64,000 bases of DNA, taken from the NCBI GenBank assembly GCA_017347465.1, contig AP021858.1, positions 124,001 to 188,000 on the forward strand, given 5' to 3'. The notes below the pieces were generated by a model. It searched no databases, was not told where the DNA came from, and worked only from the letters and a program-made list of their open reading frames with translations. The stretch comes from Candidatus Nitrosymbiomonas proteolyticus. Lineage in GTDB: Bacteria > Armatimonadota > Fimbriimonadia > Fimbriimonadales > Fimbriimonadaceae. Made by a program: the position numbers and the translations under genes. Positions 1-9,439 of this stretch are shown here, piece by piece; position 1 is the first letter of the stretch, and every line of letters begins with the position of its first letter.

Positions 1-555
1 GAACACGATCACGCCCGCCGCGACGGTGGTCAGGACGGCAGGATAGATCAGGGCAGAGACGATTTGGCTCCGGCGAGTGACTTCGCGCTCTTGAAAGTCG
101 GCCAAGCGAGCCGCAACCTCAGCGAACTGGCCGCTCGCCTCACCCGCTCTCAGGGTCTCGGTGAAGATGGGGGAGAAGAACTTCGGGAACTTCGCGAGGG
201 CTTGGGAGACCGGAAGGCCGCCGCGCACATCCTCGAGCGCTCCCTCGGCGACTCTCATCAGCGCCGGGCTTTCCGATTGCTCGCCCACCACCTGGATCGC
301 GCGGTCGAGCGGCAGCCCCGCAGCGGCAAGGTCCGCCAGTCGCCGCGTGAACAGCGCCAAGTCGGCTCGGCTCGCCCTTCCGGTGATCGCGCGTGGCGCG
401 CCGGGATGGGTCGGAGCCGACGATTCGCGCAGGTCGAGTACGAATCGGCCCTCGGCGAGGATCGACGAAATCGCGCCGTTCCGGTCGGGAGCCGTGATCG
501 TGCCCGACACCTTTTTCCCCGAAGGCTCGACCGCGACATAGGAGAACGTCGTCAC
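1..555 (-). CDS. gspF: Type II secretion system F family protein (GspF/PilC), partial: C-terminus beyond left edge
   Basis: This is the N-terminal part (about 185 residues) of a GspF/PilC inner-membrane platform protein of type II secretion or type IV pili. Read by hand, the minus strand begins VTTFSYVAVEPSGKKVSGTI, the usual opening of the family. A cytoplasmic helical T2SSF domain follows (LFTRRLADLAAAGLPLDRAI, then FPKFFSPIFTETLRAGEASG). The frame is entering its first membrane segment (IYPAVLTTVAAGVIVF) where the window ends. The GTG start is fixed by an in-frame TGA two codons upstream, and a G-rich Shine-Dalgarno-like run precedes it. The gene lies 40 bp downstream of gspE on the same strand, so the two are very probably co-transcribed. 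The pilus and secretion versions cannot be told apart here. Confidence 0.9.
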   Translation of the reverse strand, partial: MTTFSYVAVEPSGKKVSGTITAPDRNGAISSILAEGRFVLDLRESSAPTHPGAPRAITGRASRADLALFTRRLADLAAAGLPLDRAIQVVGEQSESPALMRVAEGALEDVRGGLPVSQALAKFPKFFSPIFTETLRAGEASGQFAEVAARLADFQEREVTRRSQIVSALIYPAVLTTVAAGVIVF

Positions 556-595
556 CGACGCTCACCCCCCTGTTCGAACCGCAACGCGCCCCTCC

Positions 596-2182
596 TCAAA
601 ACTCCTCTCTCTGGCAGACCCGAAGGACTTCCTCGGGCGTCGTTCGTCCATCGAGGACCGCCAGCTTGCCGTCCCCAAGCAACGTCCTCATGCCTTGGTT
701 CTTCACCGCATAGTCTTTGATCACGCTCGAAGAAGCGTGTTCGACGGTCATGCGCCGCACGGGTTCGTCAACCACCAAGAGTTCGAAGACGCCCTGCCGA
801 CCCCGAAAGCCGCTTCCGCTGCACTTATCGCAACCCTTTCCCCGCATGAGCTTCGCCGACGCCGCTTCCTTATCGGAGATGCCGACCGCTCGCAGAGCCT
901 CCGGCTTTTCTTCGGATGGCTCCGAACAGTGGGGACAGTTCCGGCGGACGAGCCGTTGGGCCAGAACGCCGATCATCGAACTCGCCGCAAGGTAGGGCTC
1001 GACGCCCATATCGAGCAGCCGCGTGACCGCACCTGCGGCGTCGTTGGTGTGGAGCGTGCTGAACACGAGGTGGCCGGTCAGAGAGGCGTGAACCGCGATC
1101 TCGGCGGTTTCGTAGTCGCGAATCTCACCCACCATAATCACGTCGGGGTCCTGCCGGACGATGCTGCGAAGGCCATTGGCGAACGAAAGGCCGATGTTGG
1201 CGCGAACCTGAATCTGCCCGATGCCGGGGACCTGGTATTCGACCGGGTCTTCGATCGTCAGGATGTTCTTGGAGGGGGAATAGATTTCTTGGAGGGCGGC
1301 ATAGAGCGTCGTGCTCTTTCCCGAGCCGGTCGGTCCGGTGCTCAGGATGATCCCGTAAGGCATTTCGATCACACGCCGGTAGCGCTCCAACTGGTCTTTC
1401 CGCATCCCAAGCTCTTCGAGCCCAAGCATCGCCGTGCCCTTATCGAGGATGCGCATCACGCCGCGCTCGCCAAACACCGTGGGCACGATCGAAACGCGAA
1501 CGTCGATCGCCCTGCCTGCGATCGTGAGCTTGATGCGGCCGTCTTGCGGCAGCCGCCGCTCGGCGATGTTCATTTCCGCGAGGATTTTGATGCGGGAGAT
1601 GAGCGCCGCGTGCATCCGTTTCGGAGGCTTCATTACGTCGCGGAGCATTCCATCGACGCGGTAGCGCACCTTCACCTCGCGCTCATAAGGTTCCACGTGA
1701 ATGTCGCTCGCGCCGTCCCGAACGGCCTGTGCAAAGATGAGGTTCACCATCTGGACGACCGCGCTTTCGGCGGCCATCTTTTGGAGGTCCGCAAGATCGA
1801 CGGTGTCATCGAATTCGGTGGGACCCGCCTCGTCGGAGTGCAGACCGGCCAGCATCCCTTCGAGGAACCTCTCCTCGATCCTGACGCGGAGGAAGCTGGG
1901 GTCGGCGCGAACCGGGCGCACCGGCATTCCCAACAGGATCCCAAGGTCGTCGACGGCGGCGAGAGAGGCCATCGAGGCGACTGCGACGATGAGAATCCCC
2001 TCTTCGACGTACAACGGCAGAACCTGGTGCTTGAGCGCGAACTCGCCCGGCGCCTTGTCGACGGCCGCAGGGTCGATCTTGATCGCCTCAAGATCGACAT
2101 AGACCAGACCGTTTCTGGGGTCGTCGAGCGTCTCGATCGCCCCGTTGGACAGTTGTGGGTTTTCAGGTTCGAAAGTACTCAT
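596..2182 (-). CDS. gspE: GspE/PilB-type secretion ATPase
   Basis: This is the cytoplasmic hexameric ATPase that powers pseudopilus or pilus assembly, about 528 residues. An N-terminal T2SSE_N-like domain (ALKHQVLPLYVEEGILIVAVAS) is followed by the ATPase core. The core has Walker A GPTGSGKST near residues 283-291, the Asp box IEDPVEY, Walker B DPDVIMVGEIRD and a His box (TLHTNDA). Near the C-terminus, CPHC and CDKC pairs form the zinc-binding CM domain typical of GspE/PilB. The open frame extends upstream to 2248, but ATG at 2182 gives the natural N-terminus, so I chose it. It is followed by gspF 40 bp downstream. A divergent exported protein starts about 200 bp away at 2385. Confidence 0.95.
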   Translation of the reverse strand: MSTFEPENPQLSNGAIETLDDPRNGLVYVDLEAIKIDPAAVDKAPGEFALKHQVLPLYVEEGILIVAVASMASLAAVDDLGILLGMPVRPVRADPSFLRVRIEERFLEGMLAGLHSDEAGPTEFDDTVDLADLQKMAAESAVVQMVNLIFAQAVRDGASDIHVEPYEREVKVRYRVDGMLRDVMKPPKRMHAALISRIKILAEMNIAERRLPQDGRIKLTIAGRAIDVRVSIVPTVFGERGVMRILDKGTAMLGLEELGMRKDQLERYRRVIEMPYGIILSTGPTGSGKSTTLYAALQEIYSPSKNILTIEDPVEYQVPGIGQIQVRANIGLSFANGLRSIVRQDPDVIMVGEIRDYETAEIAVHASLTGHLVFSTLHTNDAAGAVTRLLDMGVEPYLAASSMIGVLAQRLVRRNCPHCSEPSEEKPEALRAVGISDKEAASAKLMRGKGCDKCSGSGFRGRQGVFELLVVDEPVRRMTVEHASSSVIKDYAVKNQGMRTLLGDGKLAVLDGRTTPEEVLRVCQREEF

Positions 2183-2384
2183 TCTCGTTGGGCCAGTTGT
2201 CGCCTCAAAGCAGTACGAAGAACTTCCGCAATTCCTCACCCATCCCATGAATTCGTGGGTCGAACGCCCGGTCGTCCCCTTTCTGCCCGCCAGCGTTCGG
2301 CACGAATCGGAGCTCAGACTCGCCGTAACGGGTCCATTCGGCGATACGTCCAGACAACGAGACGACCGGGCAAACGAGGGAAAG

Positions 2385-2900
2385 ATGCTGTTTCGAGTTC
2401 TGTTTTCGTCAATTCTTGCGGCGCTCGGCCTCAGTCAAGAGGTCGAAGTCAAGCCCTACATGACCCTTCGCGGCTCCGACAGCAAGGTCGTGACGAGGGA
2501 GTACCGTCTCATCTCCTCTCATTCCGAATGGGACGCGCTTTGGCACAGGCACTCTGGGAAACTCGAAACCTCCGAGAAGCAACGCGGATTCCGAGTCGAC
2601 TTCAAAGCCTACCGCGTGATCGCGATCTTCCAGGGCAAGGGGTGGAACTCGCGCGGCGTGGTCGGGACGCTCCACGAAACAGACGGCGGATTGAGGCTTC
2701 GATTCGACGAACTGACCTACCAGACGTTTGGGCCTGACGGCGGCGGCGTGCGGGTTGCGGCGTACGGATTCTTCGTCGTTCCCAGGTCGTTCGACAGGGT
2801 GGTCTTGGAGGAAAACGTTCAGGGAATCATCGGCGATCCGCCCGTATGGAAACCCCGTGGCGCCTTGAGTTTACAGGCCGCCTCCATCATTCCAAAATAG
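2385..2900 (+). CDS. Exported hypothetical protein
   Basis: A 171-residue protein of unknown function. It starts MLFRVLFSSILAALGLSQ, a short signal-peptide-like hydrophobic stretch with a possible cleavage site before QEVEVK. The body has a SHSEWDALWHRH segment, then VDFKAYRVIAIFQG and short beta-rich stretches. This is loosely like the PrcB_C-type pattern (a W-rich helix followed by a strand ending in a Gly turn), but the match is weak. The open frame continues upstream to 2145 over the gspE start; ATG at 2385 is preferred because of the signal peptide and the GAGGG just upstream. It is divergent from gspE and followed by a DUF2961 gene after 85 bp. Confidence 0.7.
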   Translation: MLFRVLFSSILAALGLSQEVEVKPYMTLRGSDSKVVTREYRLISSHSEWDALWHRHSGKLETSEKQRGFRVDFKAYRVIAIFQGKGWNSRGVVGTLHETDGGLRLRFDELTYQTFGPDGGGVRVAAYGFFVVPRSFDRVVLEENVQGIIGDPPVWKPRGALSLQAASIIPK

Positions 2901-2985
2901 TCCACTTAGGCGGATCTGGTCCAAGAAAACGCCGATCTGCGCGAGACGGCCGTCTTATGAGTGATTCCACTCGGATGGGTGATCT

Positions 2986-4626
2986 ATGCTCACGTCAACG
3001 TTTCTCTTCGTCGTACTCGGAGTTCAAGCCATGCAAAACCCACAACAGCCCACGATGGGGCTTGGCGCCTTGGCCCGGCCGCAACCCGGCCGAAGCATGA
3101 GGTCTACCTCAACCTTTCGCGAAGGTCCCGATGGGAAGTACCTCCGCACAGCCAAGCCAAAAGGCGACCTCGAAGAAAAGAGCAACTACGACAACTTCCG
3201 GGTTCCGCCGGGCGAGACTCACACGTTGCTCGACGTCGAGGGACCGGGCGTGATCACCCACATCTGGATCACCTTTCTCGGCCCCGAACCTCAAGGATGG
3301 GCGCCGAACGGCTCCGCGTCGCACCAAGATATGCTGCTGAGAATCTACTGGGACGGGAACGAGAAACCCGCTGTCGAGGCCCCGGTCGGCGATTTCTTCG
3401 CAAACGCTTTTGGCAAAAGGAGCGAGGTGATCAGCCTACCGATCATCGTTGAGGACGGCGATTCCTACAACTCGTTCTGGCACATGCCGTTTCGCAAGTC
3501 TGCGCGCGTCGAAATCGTCAACCAAGGGGAGCAAAACATCAACCTGCTGTATTACAACATTGATTGGATCAAGTTGGACTCTCTCCCCCAAGATACGCCT
3601 TATTTCTATGCTCAGTACCGGCAGGAATACCCGGTCGAACAAGGCAAAGATTACCTCGTTCTGGAAACAGAAGGCAAGGGCCACTTGGTCGGCGTCACTT
3701 TGGCCGTCCGCACCCGAAGTCCTTCATGGTTTGGCGAAGGCGACGAAAAGATCTACATCGACGGCGAGGCCGAGCCCTCGATTTGGGGTACCGGCACGGA
3801 GGATTACTTCCTTTCTGCATGGGGCCTCAAAACGACCAGCACTCCGTACTTCGGCGTGCCGTATTTCGATCAATGGGGCATTGTCGGCGGGCACACGAGC
3901 GCGTATCGGTGGCACATCAACGACCCCATCGTGTTTCAGAAAGGCATCAAGGTGACCTTCGAGCACTTTGGGTGGATCTCTCCCGACGAGAACCCTGACT
4001 ACAGGTCGATGAGTTGGAACGAGCGGCAGGACGATTATTCGAGCGTTGCCTATTGGTATCAGGTGGGCCCTTCGACGTTTACCGCAAGAGCGCCTTCGGG
4101 AGCGGAACGAAGACTCCCGCCTATCGAGCGGATCGCGGCTTACGCAAGGGACGGCCACACGCACGGGGCAGGCTCATCGGCATCCCAGCAACTTGACCTC
4201 TACCCTAAGCCTCAAGTTCTTTACAAACCCGCTTCGACCGAGGGTGCCTGGATCGAGGTGCCCTTCGAAGTCAAGGTAAAGGAGCCTCTGCGTTTGCTGC
4301 TCAACCTGACTACCTCGTACGACTTTGGACGGTATCAGGCGTACCTGATTCCGCCGGGATCAGAGGATCGTCCAGGAGTCAAACTAGGGGGAGTAATCGA
4401 TCTTTATTCCGCCGAGGTCAGGAATCGGGAGGTCCACCTGCTCGACTTCTGGCCGGACCCTGGCAAATACGTTCTTAGGCTGGAGTGCGTAGGGCGCAAT
4501 CCGATGTCAGAGGGTTACTACCTCGGCATCGAGTCCGTTCTTCTCCGCGAGCGCCGGCCCAGGGTGCGAGAGATGGGACACGATAAGGATAAGGACTGGC
4601 GCAAAGATCCGAAGCTGTATGGATAG
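2986..4626 (+). CDS. DUF2961 (GH172-like) domain protein, exported
   Basis: A 546-residue protein matching DUF2961, a family now classed as GH172 and including difructose-anhydride-forming fructofuranosidases. Visible hallmarks are HTLLDVEGPGVITHIWITF (about residues 79-97), LLRIYWDGNEKPAVEAPVGDFF, FWHMPFRKSARVEIVNQG and the strongly conserved GTGTEDYFLSAWG (about 272-284). The N-terminus MLTSTFLFVVLGVQA looks like a signal peptide, so it probably acts outside the cytoplasm on glycans. The C-terminal part (about 420-530) is a separate beta-rich region. It follows the exported hypothetical gene by 85 bp, with no other carbohydrate gene directly beside it. Substrate cannot be deduced. Confidence 0.85.
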   Translation: MLTSTFLFVVLGVQAMQNPQQPTMGLGALARPQPGRSMRSTSTFREGPDGKYLRTAKPKGDLEEKSNYDNFRVPPGETHTLLDVEGPGVITHIWITFLGPEPQGWAPNGSASHQDMLLRIYWDGNEKPAVEAPVGDFFANAFGKRSEVISLPIIVEDGDSYNSFWHMPFRKSARVEIVNQGEQNINLLYYNIDWIKLDSLPQDTPYFYAQYRQEYPVEQGKDYLVLETEGKGHLVGVTLAVRTRSPSWFGEGDEKIYIDGEAEPSIWGTGTEDYFLSAWGLKTTSTPYFGVPYFDQWGIVGGHTSAYRWHINDPIVFQKGIKVTFEHFGWISPDENPDYRSMSWNERQDDYSSVAYWYQVGPSTFTARAPSGAERRLPPIERIAAYARDGHTHGAGSSASQQLDLYPKPQVLYKPASTEGAWIEVPFEVKVKEPLRLLLNLTTSYDFGRYQAYLIPPGSEDRPGVKLGGVIDLYSAEVRNREVHLLDFWPDPGKYVLRLECVGRNPMSEGYYLGIESVLLRERRPRVREMGHDKDKDWRKDPKLYG

Positions 4627-5070
4627 GGCTCGCCAGAGCCACCTCAATTCTGGCGTCAGTTCACTCCGCGAGCAGGCAGGCCCCTGCGCTGGGCGCCGCC
4701 CCCACTCCAATTGCCCTAACGCAGATATCCATTCGAGTCGCCTCCGCTGGCCTACATTTCCGAGCGCAGCTTTCGGGCTCGCTGGTTCCGTTTCACACGC
4801 TGGTTTATCGCGCCCCGATTCATGGCTCCCTCCCCCTGCCTGTCCCCCAGGCGCAGCCAGTCCGAGGAAGGGACCGAACTGCACCCGACAGGGAATGAGA
4901 AACACGCGCTGGGGACGAACTCCGGCCAGATCGAGTGCGCCGATGCCATAATTGGGCTACCCGAGTTGGGTCGCCGCTGCTTCCCGCCACCGAGGACCCG
5001 ATGCAGGGGAGAACGATTTTCAGTTGTTGAGGTTCTCACCTCTCAAACCCACAAACAGGAAGGCGAAATC
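4627..5070. other. 444-bp intergenic region, no gene seen
   Basis: No convincing reading frame was found. Just after the DUF2961 stop, CGCCAGA (4631-4637) can pair with TCTGGCG (4649-4655), but no T-tract follows, so it is only a weak terminator candidate. A second short hairpin, TTGAG/CTCAA (5027-5046), lies just ahead of the baeRF gene. The short frames here are arginine- and serine-rich shadows. Confidence 0.5.
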
Positions 5071-6225
5071 ATGAACTGGAAGGACCGAATGACTCGCGAC
5101 GAACTCGATCGAATTCGAAGCGCGAAGGCCGAGCGTCTCGTCAGCCTTTACTTACCTACGGCCCGCGCTGGGCGGGAGACCCTCCAGGGGCCGATCTACC
5201 TCAAGAACCTCCTCACCCAAGCCGAGCAAGAGCTTTCTGAACTTGGCCTGAGGTGGAATGAGATCGAAGAAGTCCTCGGAGCGGCACGGGCTCTCTTGGA
5301 CGACGACCACATCTGGGTCCACGCCTCCGACGGCTTTGCGATTTTCCTCTCGCCAGGACAGGCCGAGGGGTATCGACTCCCTGTCGGATTTGAAGAGAAG
5401 TGCGTCGTGGGCACGAGGTTTCATATCAAGCCGCTCTTGCCCTACTTTGCCAAAGACGGCGCGTTCTATATTCTCACTCTCAGCGAAAACCTCGTTCAGA
5501 TGTATCTGGCGACCCGTCACCAGATTCACACGCTCGAAGTCCCTGAGATGCCGACCAGCATGGCGGAGGCGCTCGCCGCACACGATCCGGAGTCGCAACT
5601 CCAGTTTCACACCTCCGCTGGGTCCGGCGGCGCAGGCGGGCGGGCGGCCATGTTTTTTGGCACGGGCGACGAGACCGGGATGGACAAGCAGAAGAAGGAG
5701 TTGCGGGAATACTTCGAGCGCGTCGATAGAGCCGTGACCCGATATGCCAACTCTGCGCCCCTTCCTCTGATCCTCGGAGGAGTCGACTACCTTTTGCCGA
5801 TCTACCGCAAGACCAACGAATTCCCAGGGTTGATCGACCCTCAGTTCGAAGGCAACTACGACCGTTCGACCCCCGAGGAGGTTCTGGAAAAAGCCTGGGA
5901 GCAAATCGCTCCCGTGTTCGCTCAGAGTCGGAAGAACGCGGAGGCCAAGTTCGCCGAGTTGAACGGAACCGGGCTCGCGTCCGCCGCTCTCGATGAGGTC
6001 GTCGCGCGGAGCTTCGAAGGCAGGGTCGATACGTTGTTCGTGGCTCTCGACCGCGAAGTCGCCGGTGAGTTCGACACCGAGCAGCACGCGGTTCAGTTGG
6101 GGGGCTCCGAGGACCTCACCGACCTCTGCGCCGTACAGACCTTGGCGCAAGGCGGCGCGGTGTACGCCCTTCCTGCGGCGGAAATGCCTGGACGGGGCGA
6201 ACTGGCCGCGATCTACCGGTACTGA
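5071..6225 (+). CDS. baeRF-type (bacterial archaeo-eukaryotic release factor-like) protein
   Basis: A 384-residue cytoplasmic protein resembling the baeRF3-type families, bacterial relatives of archaeal/eukaryotic peptide release factor aRF1/eRF1. Supporting segments are LVSLYLPTARAGRETLQGPIYLKNLL at the N-terminus, DDDHIWVHASDGFAIFLSPGQ, RFHIKPLLPYFAKDGAFYILTLSEN and, in the second half, PLILGGVDYLLPIYRKTN. These families are proposed to act on ribosomes or translation-linked stress, but their role is not established. The frame is open upstream to 4822; ATG at 5071, preceded by AGGAAGG, gives the natural N-terminus MNWKDRMTRDEL. It appears to be monocistronic. Its stop faces the stop of a convergent gene 7 bp away. 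Confidence 0.8.
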   Translation: MNWKDRMTRDELDRIRSAKAERLVSLYLPTARAGRETLQGPIYLKNLLTQAEQELSELGLRWNEIEEVLGAARALLDDDHIWVHASDGFAIFLSPGQAEGYRLPVGFEEKCVVGTRFHIKPLLPYFAKDGAFYILTLSENLVQMYLATRHQIHTLEVPEMPTSMAEALAAHDPESQLQFHTSAGSGGAGGRAAMFFGTGDETGMDKQKKELREYFERVDRAVTRYANSAPLPLILGGVDYLLPIYRKTNEFPGLIDPQFEGNYDRSTPEEVLEKAWEQIAPVFAQSRKNAEAKFAELNGTGLASAALDEVVARSFEGRVDTLFVALDREVAGEFDTEQHAVQLGGSEDLTDLCAVQTLAQGGAVYALPAAEMPGRGELAAIYRY

Positions 6226-6232
6226 GAGGCGA

Positions 6233-6859
6233 TCACTGCGCGGCGTCCAGCCACCTGAGAAAGGGTGAGCGTTTGTACGCTTGGATGAGCTCGAAAACAG
6301 GCTCGTCGCCCCTCACCCATCTAAGCACCTGGTGCGCTAGCCGTCCGTCGTGATCGTCGATCCAGGCCTCTGGCCAGTCGATCCGGCTGTGTTTCAGCCC
6401 AGGCAAAAGCACCTCGCTTGGCAGCAGGCTCAAGACGAGCGGCGTCCCCTCTTTCGATGCCGTGCTCATAAGGTGCGCGTGCAGGTAAGCGACCGCTTGC
6501 TCGATCGAAGCTCCATCGGTGCAGGTCGCCTCCACCCCTGCCCAACGGTTGACCATCCGAGCCGACCGGGCGTTTGCGCAGTACACAACCCTTGTGAAGT
6601 CGCCCGCAAGTTCGTCCAACGAATCCGTCACGGCCAGAGCGTGCTCTGCTTTCGCGCACGTGAACACCGTTTGGGCAAGCCGGAAGGCCAAGTCGACTTT
6701 CTCACTGTCAGGATCGAACAGCGTCAGGGTCATCGGCCGCTCGCCGAAGTAGCTGCTTAGCGACGCCAACACAGGTACCGACACCGCCAGATGTCCCGCA
6801 CCGATCAAAGCGACGTGTCCGTGCCCCATCTTTACTATGTGACGACCTGAAGCGAGCAT
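6233..6859 (-). CDS. Rossmann-fold NAD-binding protein, GH4-like, short
   Basis: A 208-residue protein. Near the N-terminus HVALIGAGHLAVSVPVLASL is a dinucleotide-binding glycine loop, followed by MTLTLFDPDSEKVDLAFRLAQ, in which the Asp after the second strand favours NAD(H). This resembles the N-terminal domain of the NAD-dependent glycosidase family 4 and lactate/malate dehydrogenases. It lacks the long C-terminal catalytic domain of GH4 (whole enzymes run to about 430 residues). Metal-site residues of GH4 were not identified. ATG at 6859 has AGAGGA four bases upstream; MGHGHVAL at 6826 is an alternative start. It is divergent from the 849-residue gene at 6890 and shares its 30-bp upstream gap. 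Confidence 0.65.
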   Translation of the reverse strand: MLASGRHIVKMGHGHVALIGAGHLAVSVPVLASLSSYFGERPMTLTLFDPDSEKVDLAFRLAQTVFTCAKAEHALAVTDSLDELAGDFTRVVYCANARSARMVNRWAGVEATCTDGASIEQAVAYLHAHLMSTASKEGTPLVLSLLPSEVLLPGLKHSRIDWPEAWIDDHDGRLAHQVLRWVRGDEPVFELIQAYKRSPFLRWLDAAQ

Positions 6860-6889
6860 CCATTCCTCTGGTAATATCCCTGCGCCCCC

Positions 6890-9439
6890 ATGGAAGACCC
6901 GTTCGATCGCGTCGACCTTACGACGTCCTATCTGTCGATCGAGTTCGGCACAGGCGGTCGGATGCTCCGACTGTGGGCCGGAGACCCTGACCTGCCGGAA
7001 GAGGGCGAAGAGTTCCAGTTTTCATTGAACCCGCTCACGTTCGGCGAGGAGGCATCGGATAGGTACCTCCCAGGCTCGATTCTGCTCGGGGCACGGTTGC
7101 GTCCCGACGAACCATGGGTATTGGACCGGAATCAAAGCGCGACGCCCCACGAGGAACTCGACAACGCCCAAGTCGAGTTCGAGTACGAGTTCGGATTGCT
7201 GCCGGAACTCCGGGTGACAGGTCGGTTCTATGAAGTCCGAGGTCCGAGGTCGTACTTGGTGTGGGACGTCAGGGTCGCGAACCGCGGACGCGTCAGCGTG
7301 GAGATTGGGGAGCTCGCGTTTCCGTTTGCGCTCATCAACGTGTTCGAGGGCGCGAGGGGGATGGATTCCTCGGGCAAAGGCATGGCCAACGACCGCGTGA
7401 GGATCCACCGGCACGCAGGGGGCGCGGGAAGCTACCTGTTTGCGACGAGGCTCAGCGGCGAATCTCCAAGCCTGTGCATCTTTCCCGGCGAAGACACCAC
7501 GTGGGACCTGATCAGCAGCGTTCCGGGGTCACTCTCGACCCCGCTCAGGTGGCCGGGCATCCCCGTCGTCTATCTCCTGAGCCGGGCCGCAGTCGAACGA
7601 GAGGGTTGGAGCGAGTGGCAGAGCAACCCGCAATCCCTTATCCTCGAACCCGGAGACTCTCGAACGTTTCAAACGTGTTTCGCGACTTCGAGCGCCGACC
7701 CGGGGGACGGACTCCAGCAACTTCTCAGCCAGTGCGGCCAACCCTCCATGCGCGTGCTTCCATCGGCGGTTGTGCCGGCTTCCGTAGGGGTCGCGATCGA
7801 GGTCACTGGGCCGGAGGTGGCCGAGTTCTATGCGAGCGCCCCGGCCTCGGTGGAATCTGACACCGACGAAAACGGAGGGTTCTGCTTCGTCAAGCCGCGT
7901 TCCCCTGGCCCTTGCCGCGTGCTTGAACGAGACGTCAAGGGCAGGCTCGCCCACGCCGACGTGCTGTTCCTTGAGCCCATCGATAGCCTGATCAAGAAGC
8001 GGGCGCAATGGATCGCGAGCCGCCAGGTTCACCACGGCCCCGACACTGTGCTTCATAAAGCGATCGTGCCCACCCACATCAAAACGGGGCAGCAAGTCAC
8101 GGGGCACGACGAATTCACGAGGCCTTTCACGGTCGAATCGTGCCTGAGCGACGCGCTCTTTCTGGCCGAGAAGAACACCTTGTACCCGGACGCACGGGAA
8201 ATCGAAATCGTCGAGGCGTTTGTGGAGGAGTTCGTTCTCGACGACCTCCAAAACCCAGGCACGTTCGCCGTCGGCTCGGCGTTCCCCGACCTCTTCTCGG
8301 CGTCGACGAACTTCCGCAACGCGCACTCTTATGTGCTTCTGACGCTCCTCTACGACTCACTCGGCCGATGCGCTGGAACCGGCGCCCCGCTTCGGAAGCC
8401 GCCCGAGGTCTACCTCGAACTCGCGGTTCGGACGCTCCAGGCGCTGTTCCAGTACGATTTGATCCCGTCGAGGGGGCTAAGGTGGCTCGACGCGCTCGTT
8501 TCCAGGCTCGAGGGCTTGGGGCAGGGGGACCTCGCGCTCGGCCTGAAGCAGGAACTAGACCACACCGCCCACCAGATTCTTCGCAATGCGCTTGCCGACC
8601 TCGTGGAGTTTGGCTGGGAGCCGACGGTCCCGGATCGCATCGGGTGGGCGGCCAGCCGGCTTGCGGACACCTACGTCGAAGAACTCTGCCTGTACGTATC
8701 GGCGACCGCGCGCTCGCTGGCGCCCGACTGGAAAACCTACTGCGCCGACCAGCGCCTTCCGATCGAAACTCGCTTCGCTTCCGGACCCACCCAACTCGAC
8801 CGCGCTGAACTCTCGTTGGGCTACTCGACCGTCGCGAACTCGCTTCGCCTTCTGGATGGGGTGCTGAGGGGCGCGTTTGAAGCGGCCGACTCCTTGCTTC
8901 GGATGGCGTTCGGAGGCATCATCGCCCCCTGGGGTCTCGTCCGAGAGGACGGAAGCGCGTCGATGGGCGTGTGCAACGACCCTGCGTCGAGGCAACGGGG
9001 GTTCGCGCCCTACAGCGGAGACATGGGGTTTACGCTTTACGAATACCTGCGCGGCGCGGCCACCTATGTCCTTCCCCACCCAGGCTACGGTGTGTTTTCG
9101 TTCGGTGGGCAGTTCGCCGTCGATGAGGTTGGGTACGCGATCCGCCCGTGGGACGGCTTGGGACGCCGAATTCACATGGGTCAGCTAGGGTGCGATTTGA
9201 ACTGCGATTACGGGAGGATCCTCGAAGCCAACGTCGATGCAAGGAAGCGCCACGCCACCGTGAGAGTCGAAAACCCCAGCCCGTTCCCAACGACTTGCAC
9301 GCTCACGGTAGCCGGCCTTTGGGGGAGCCGGTTCGAGGTGGGCGGCAAGGAAATCGGACTTACAGAAGGGGCGCTCCGCCACCGGCTCGACCTTCCGCCT
9401 TCAGGTATTGTGGAGGTCGAAATCCGGGTGAAGCCATGA
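6890..9439 (+). CDS. Large uncharacterised protein, possibly DUF5695 / alpha-toroid glycosidase-like
   Basis: An 849-residue protein without an evident signal peptide. The first third is beta-rich (SYLSIEFGTGGRMLRLW; YLVWDVRVANRGRVSVEIGELAFPFAL), like the sandwich domain of many polysaccharide-active enzymes. The second half is helical with repeated hydrophobic helices, consistent with an alpha/alpha toroid. The end is again beta-rich (RHATVRVENPSPFPTTCTLTVAG). The layout recalls DUF5695, but I cannot confirm this by eye. It overlaps the next gene by 4 bp (ATGA at 9436-9439), so the two are co-translated. A TAATAT box at 6872-6877 lies 12 bp ahead of the ATG, with no clear Shine-Dalgarno sequence. 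Confidence 0.7.
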   Translation: MEDPFDRVDLTTSYLSIEFGTGGRMLRLWAGDPDLPEEGEEFQFSLNPLTFGEEASDRYLPGSILLGARLRPDEPWVLDRNQSATPHEELDNAQVEFEYEFGLLPELRVTGRFYEVRGPRSYLVWDVRVANRGRVSVEIGELAFPFALINVFEGARGMDSSGKGMANDRVRIHRHAGGAGSYLFATRLSGESPSLCIFPGEDTTWDLISSVPGSLSTPLRWPGIPVVYLLSRAAVEREGWSEWQSNPQSLILEPGDSRTFQTCFATSSADPGDGLQQLLSQCGQPSMRVLPSAVVPASVGVAIEVTGPEVAEFYASAPASVESDTDENGGFCFVKPRSPGPCRVLERDVKGRLAHADVLFLEPIDSLIKKRAQWIASRQVHHGPDTVLHKAIVPTHIKTGQQVTGHDEFTRPFTVESCLSDALFLAEKNTLYPDAREIEIVEAFVEEFVLDDLQNPGTFAVGSAFPDLFSASTNFRNAHSYVLLTLLYDSLGRCAGTGAPLRKPPEVYLELAVRTLQALFQYDLIPSRGLRWLDALVSRLEGLGQGDLALGLKQELDHTAHQILRNALADLVEFGWEPTVPDRIGWAASRLADTYVEELCLYVSATARSLAPDWKTYCADQRLPIETRFASGPTQLDRAELSLGYSTVANSLRLLDGVLRGAFEAADSLLRMAFGGIIAPWGLVREDGSASMGVCNDPASRQRGFAPYSGDMGFTLYEYLRGAATYVLPHPGYGVFSFGGQFAVDEVGYAIRPWDGLGRRIHMGQLGCDLNCDYGRILEANVDARKRHATVRVENPSPFPTTCTLTVAGLWGSRFEVGGKEIGLTEGALRHRLDLPPSGIVEVEIRVKP

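Noticed and set aside
695-2737. Plus-strand frame of 680 codons opposite gspE
   Set aside because: It mirrors a clear gspE on the other strand, is rich in Arg/His/Asp and matches no family; GC-rich codon bias keeps the opposite frame open.
5152-6150. Minus-strand frame of 332 codons opposite the baeRF gene
   Set aside because: Mirror of a plus-strand gene with family motifs; this one has none.
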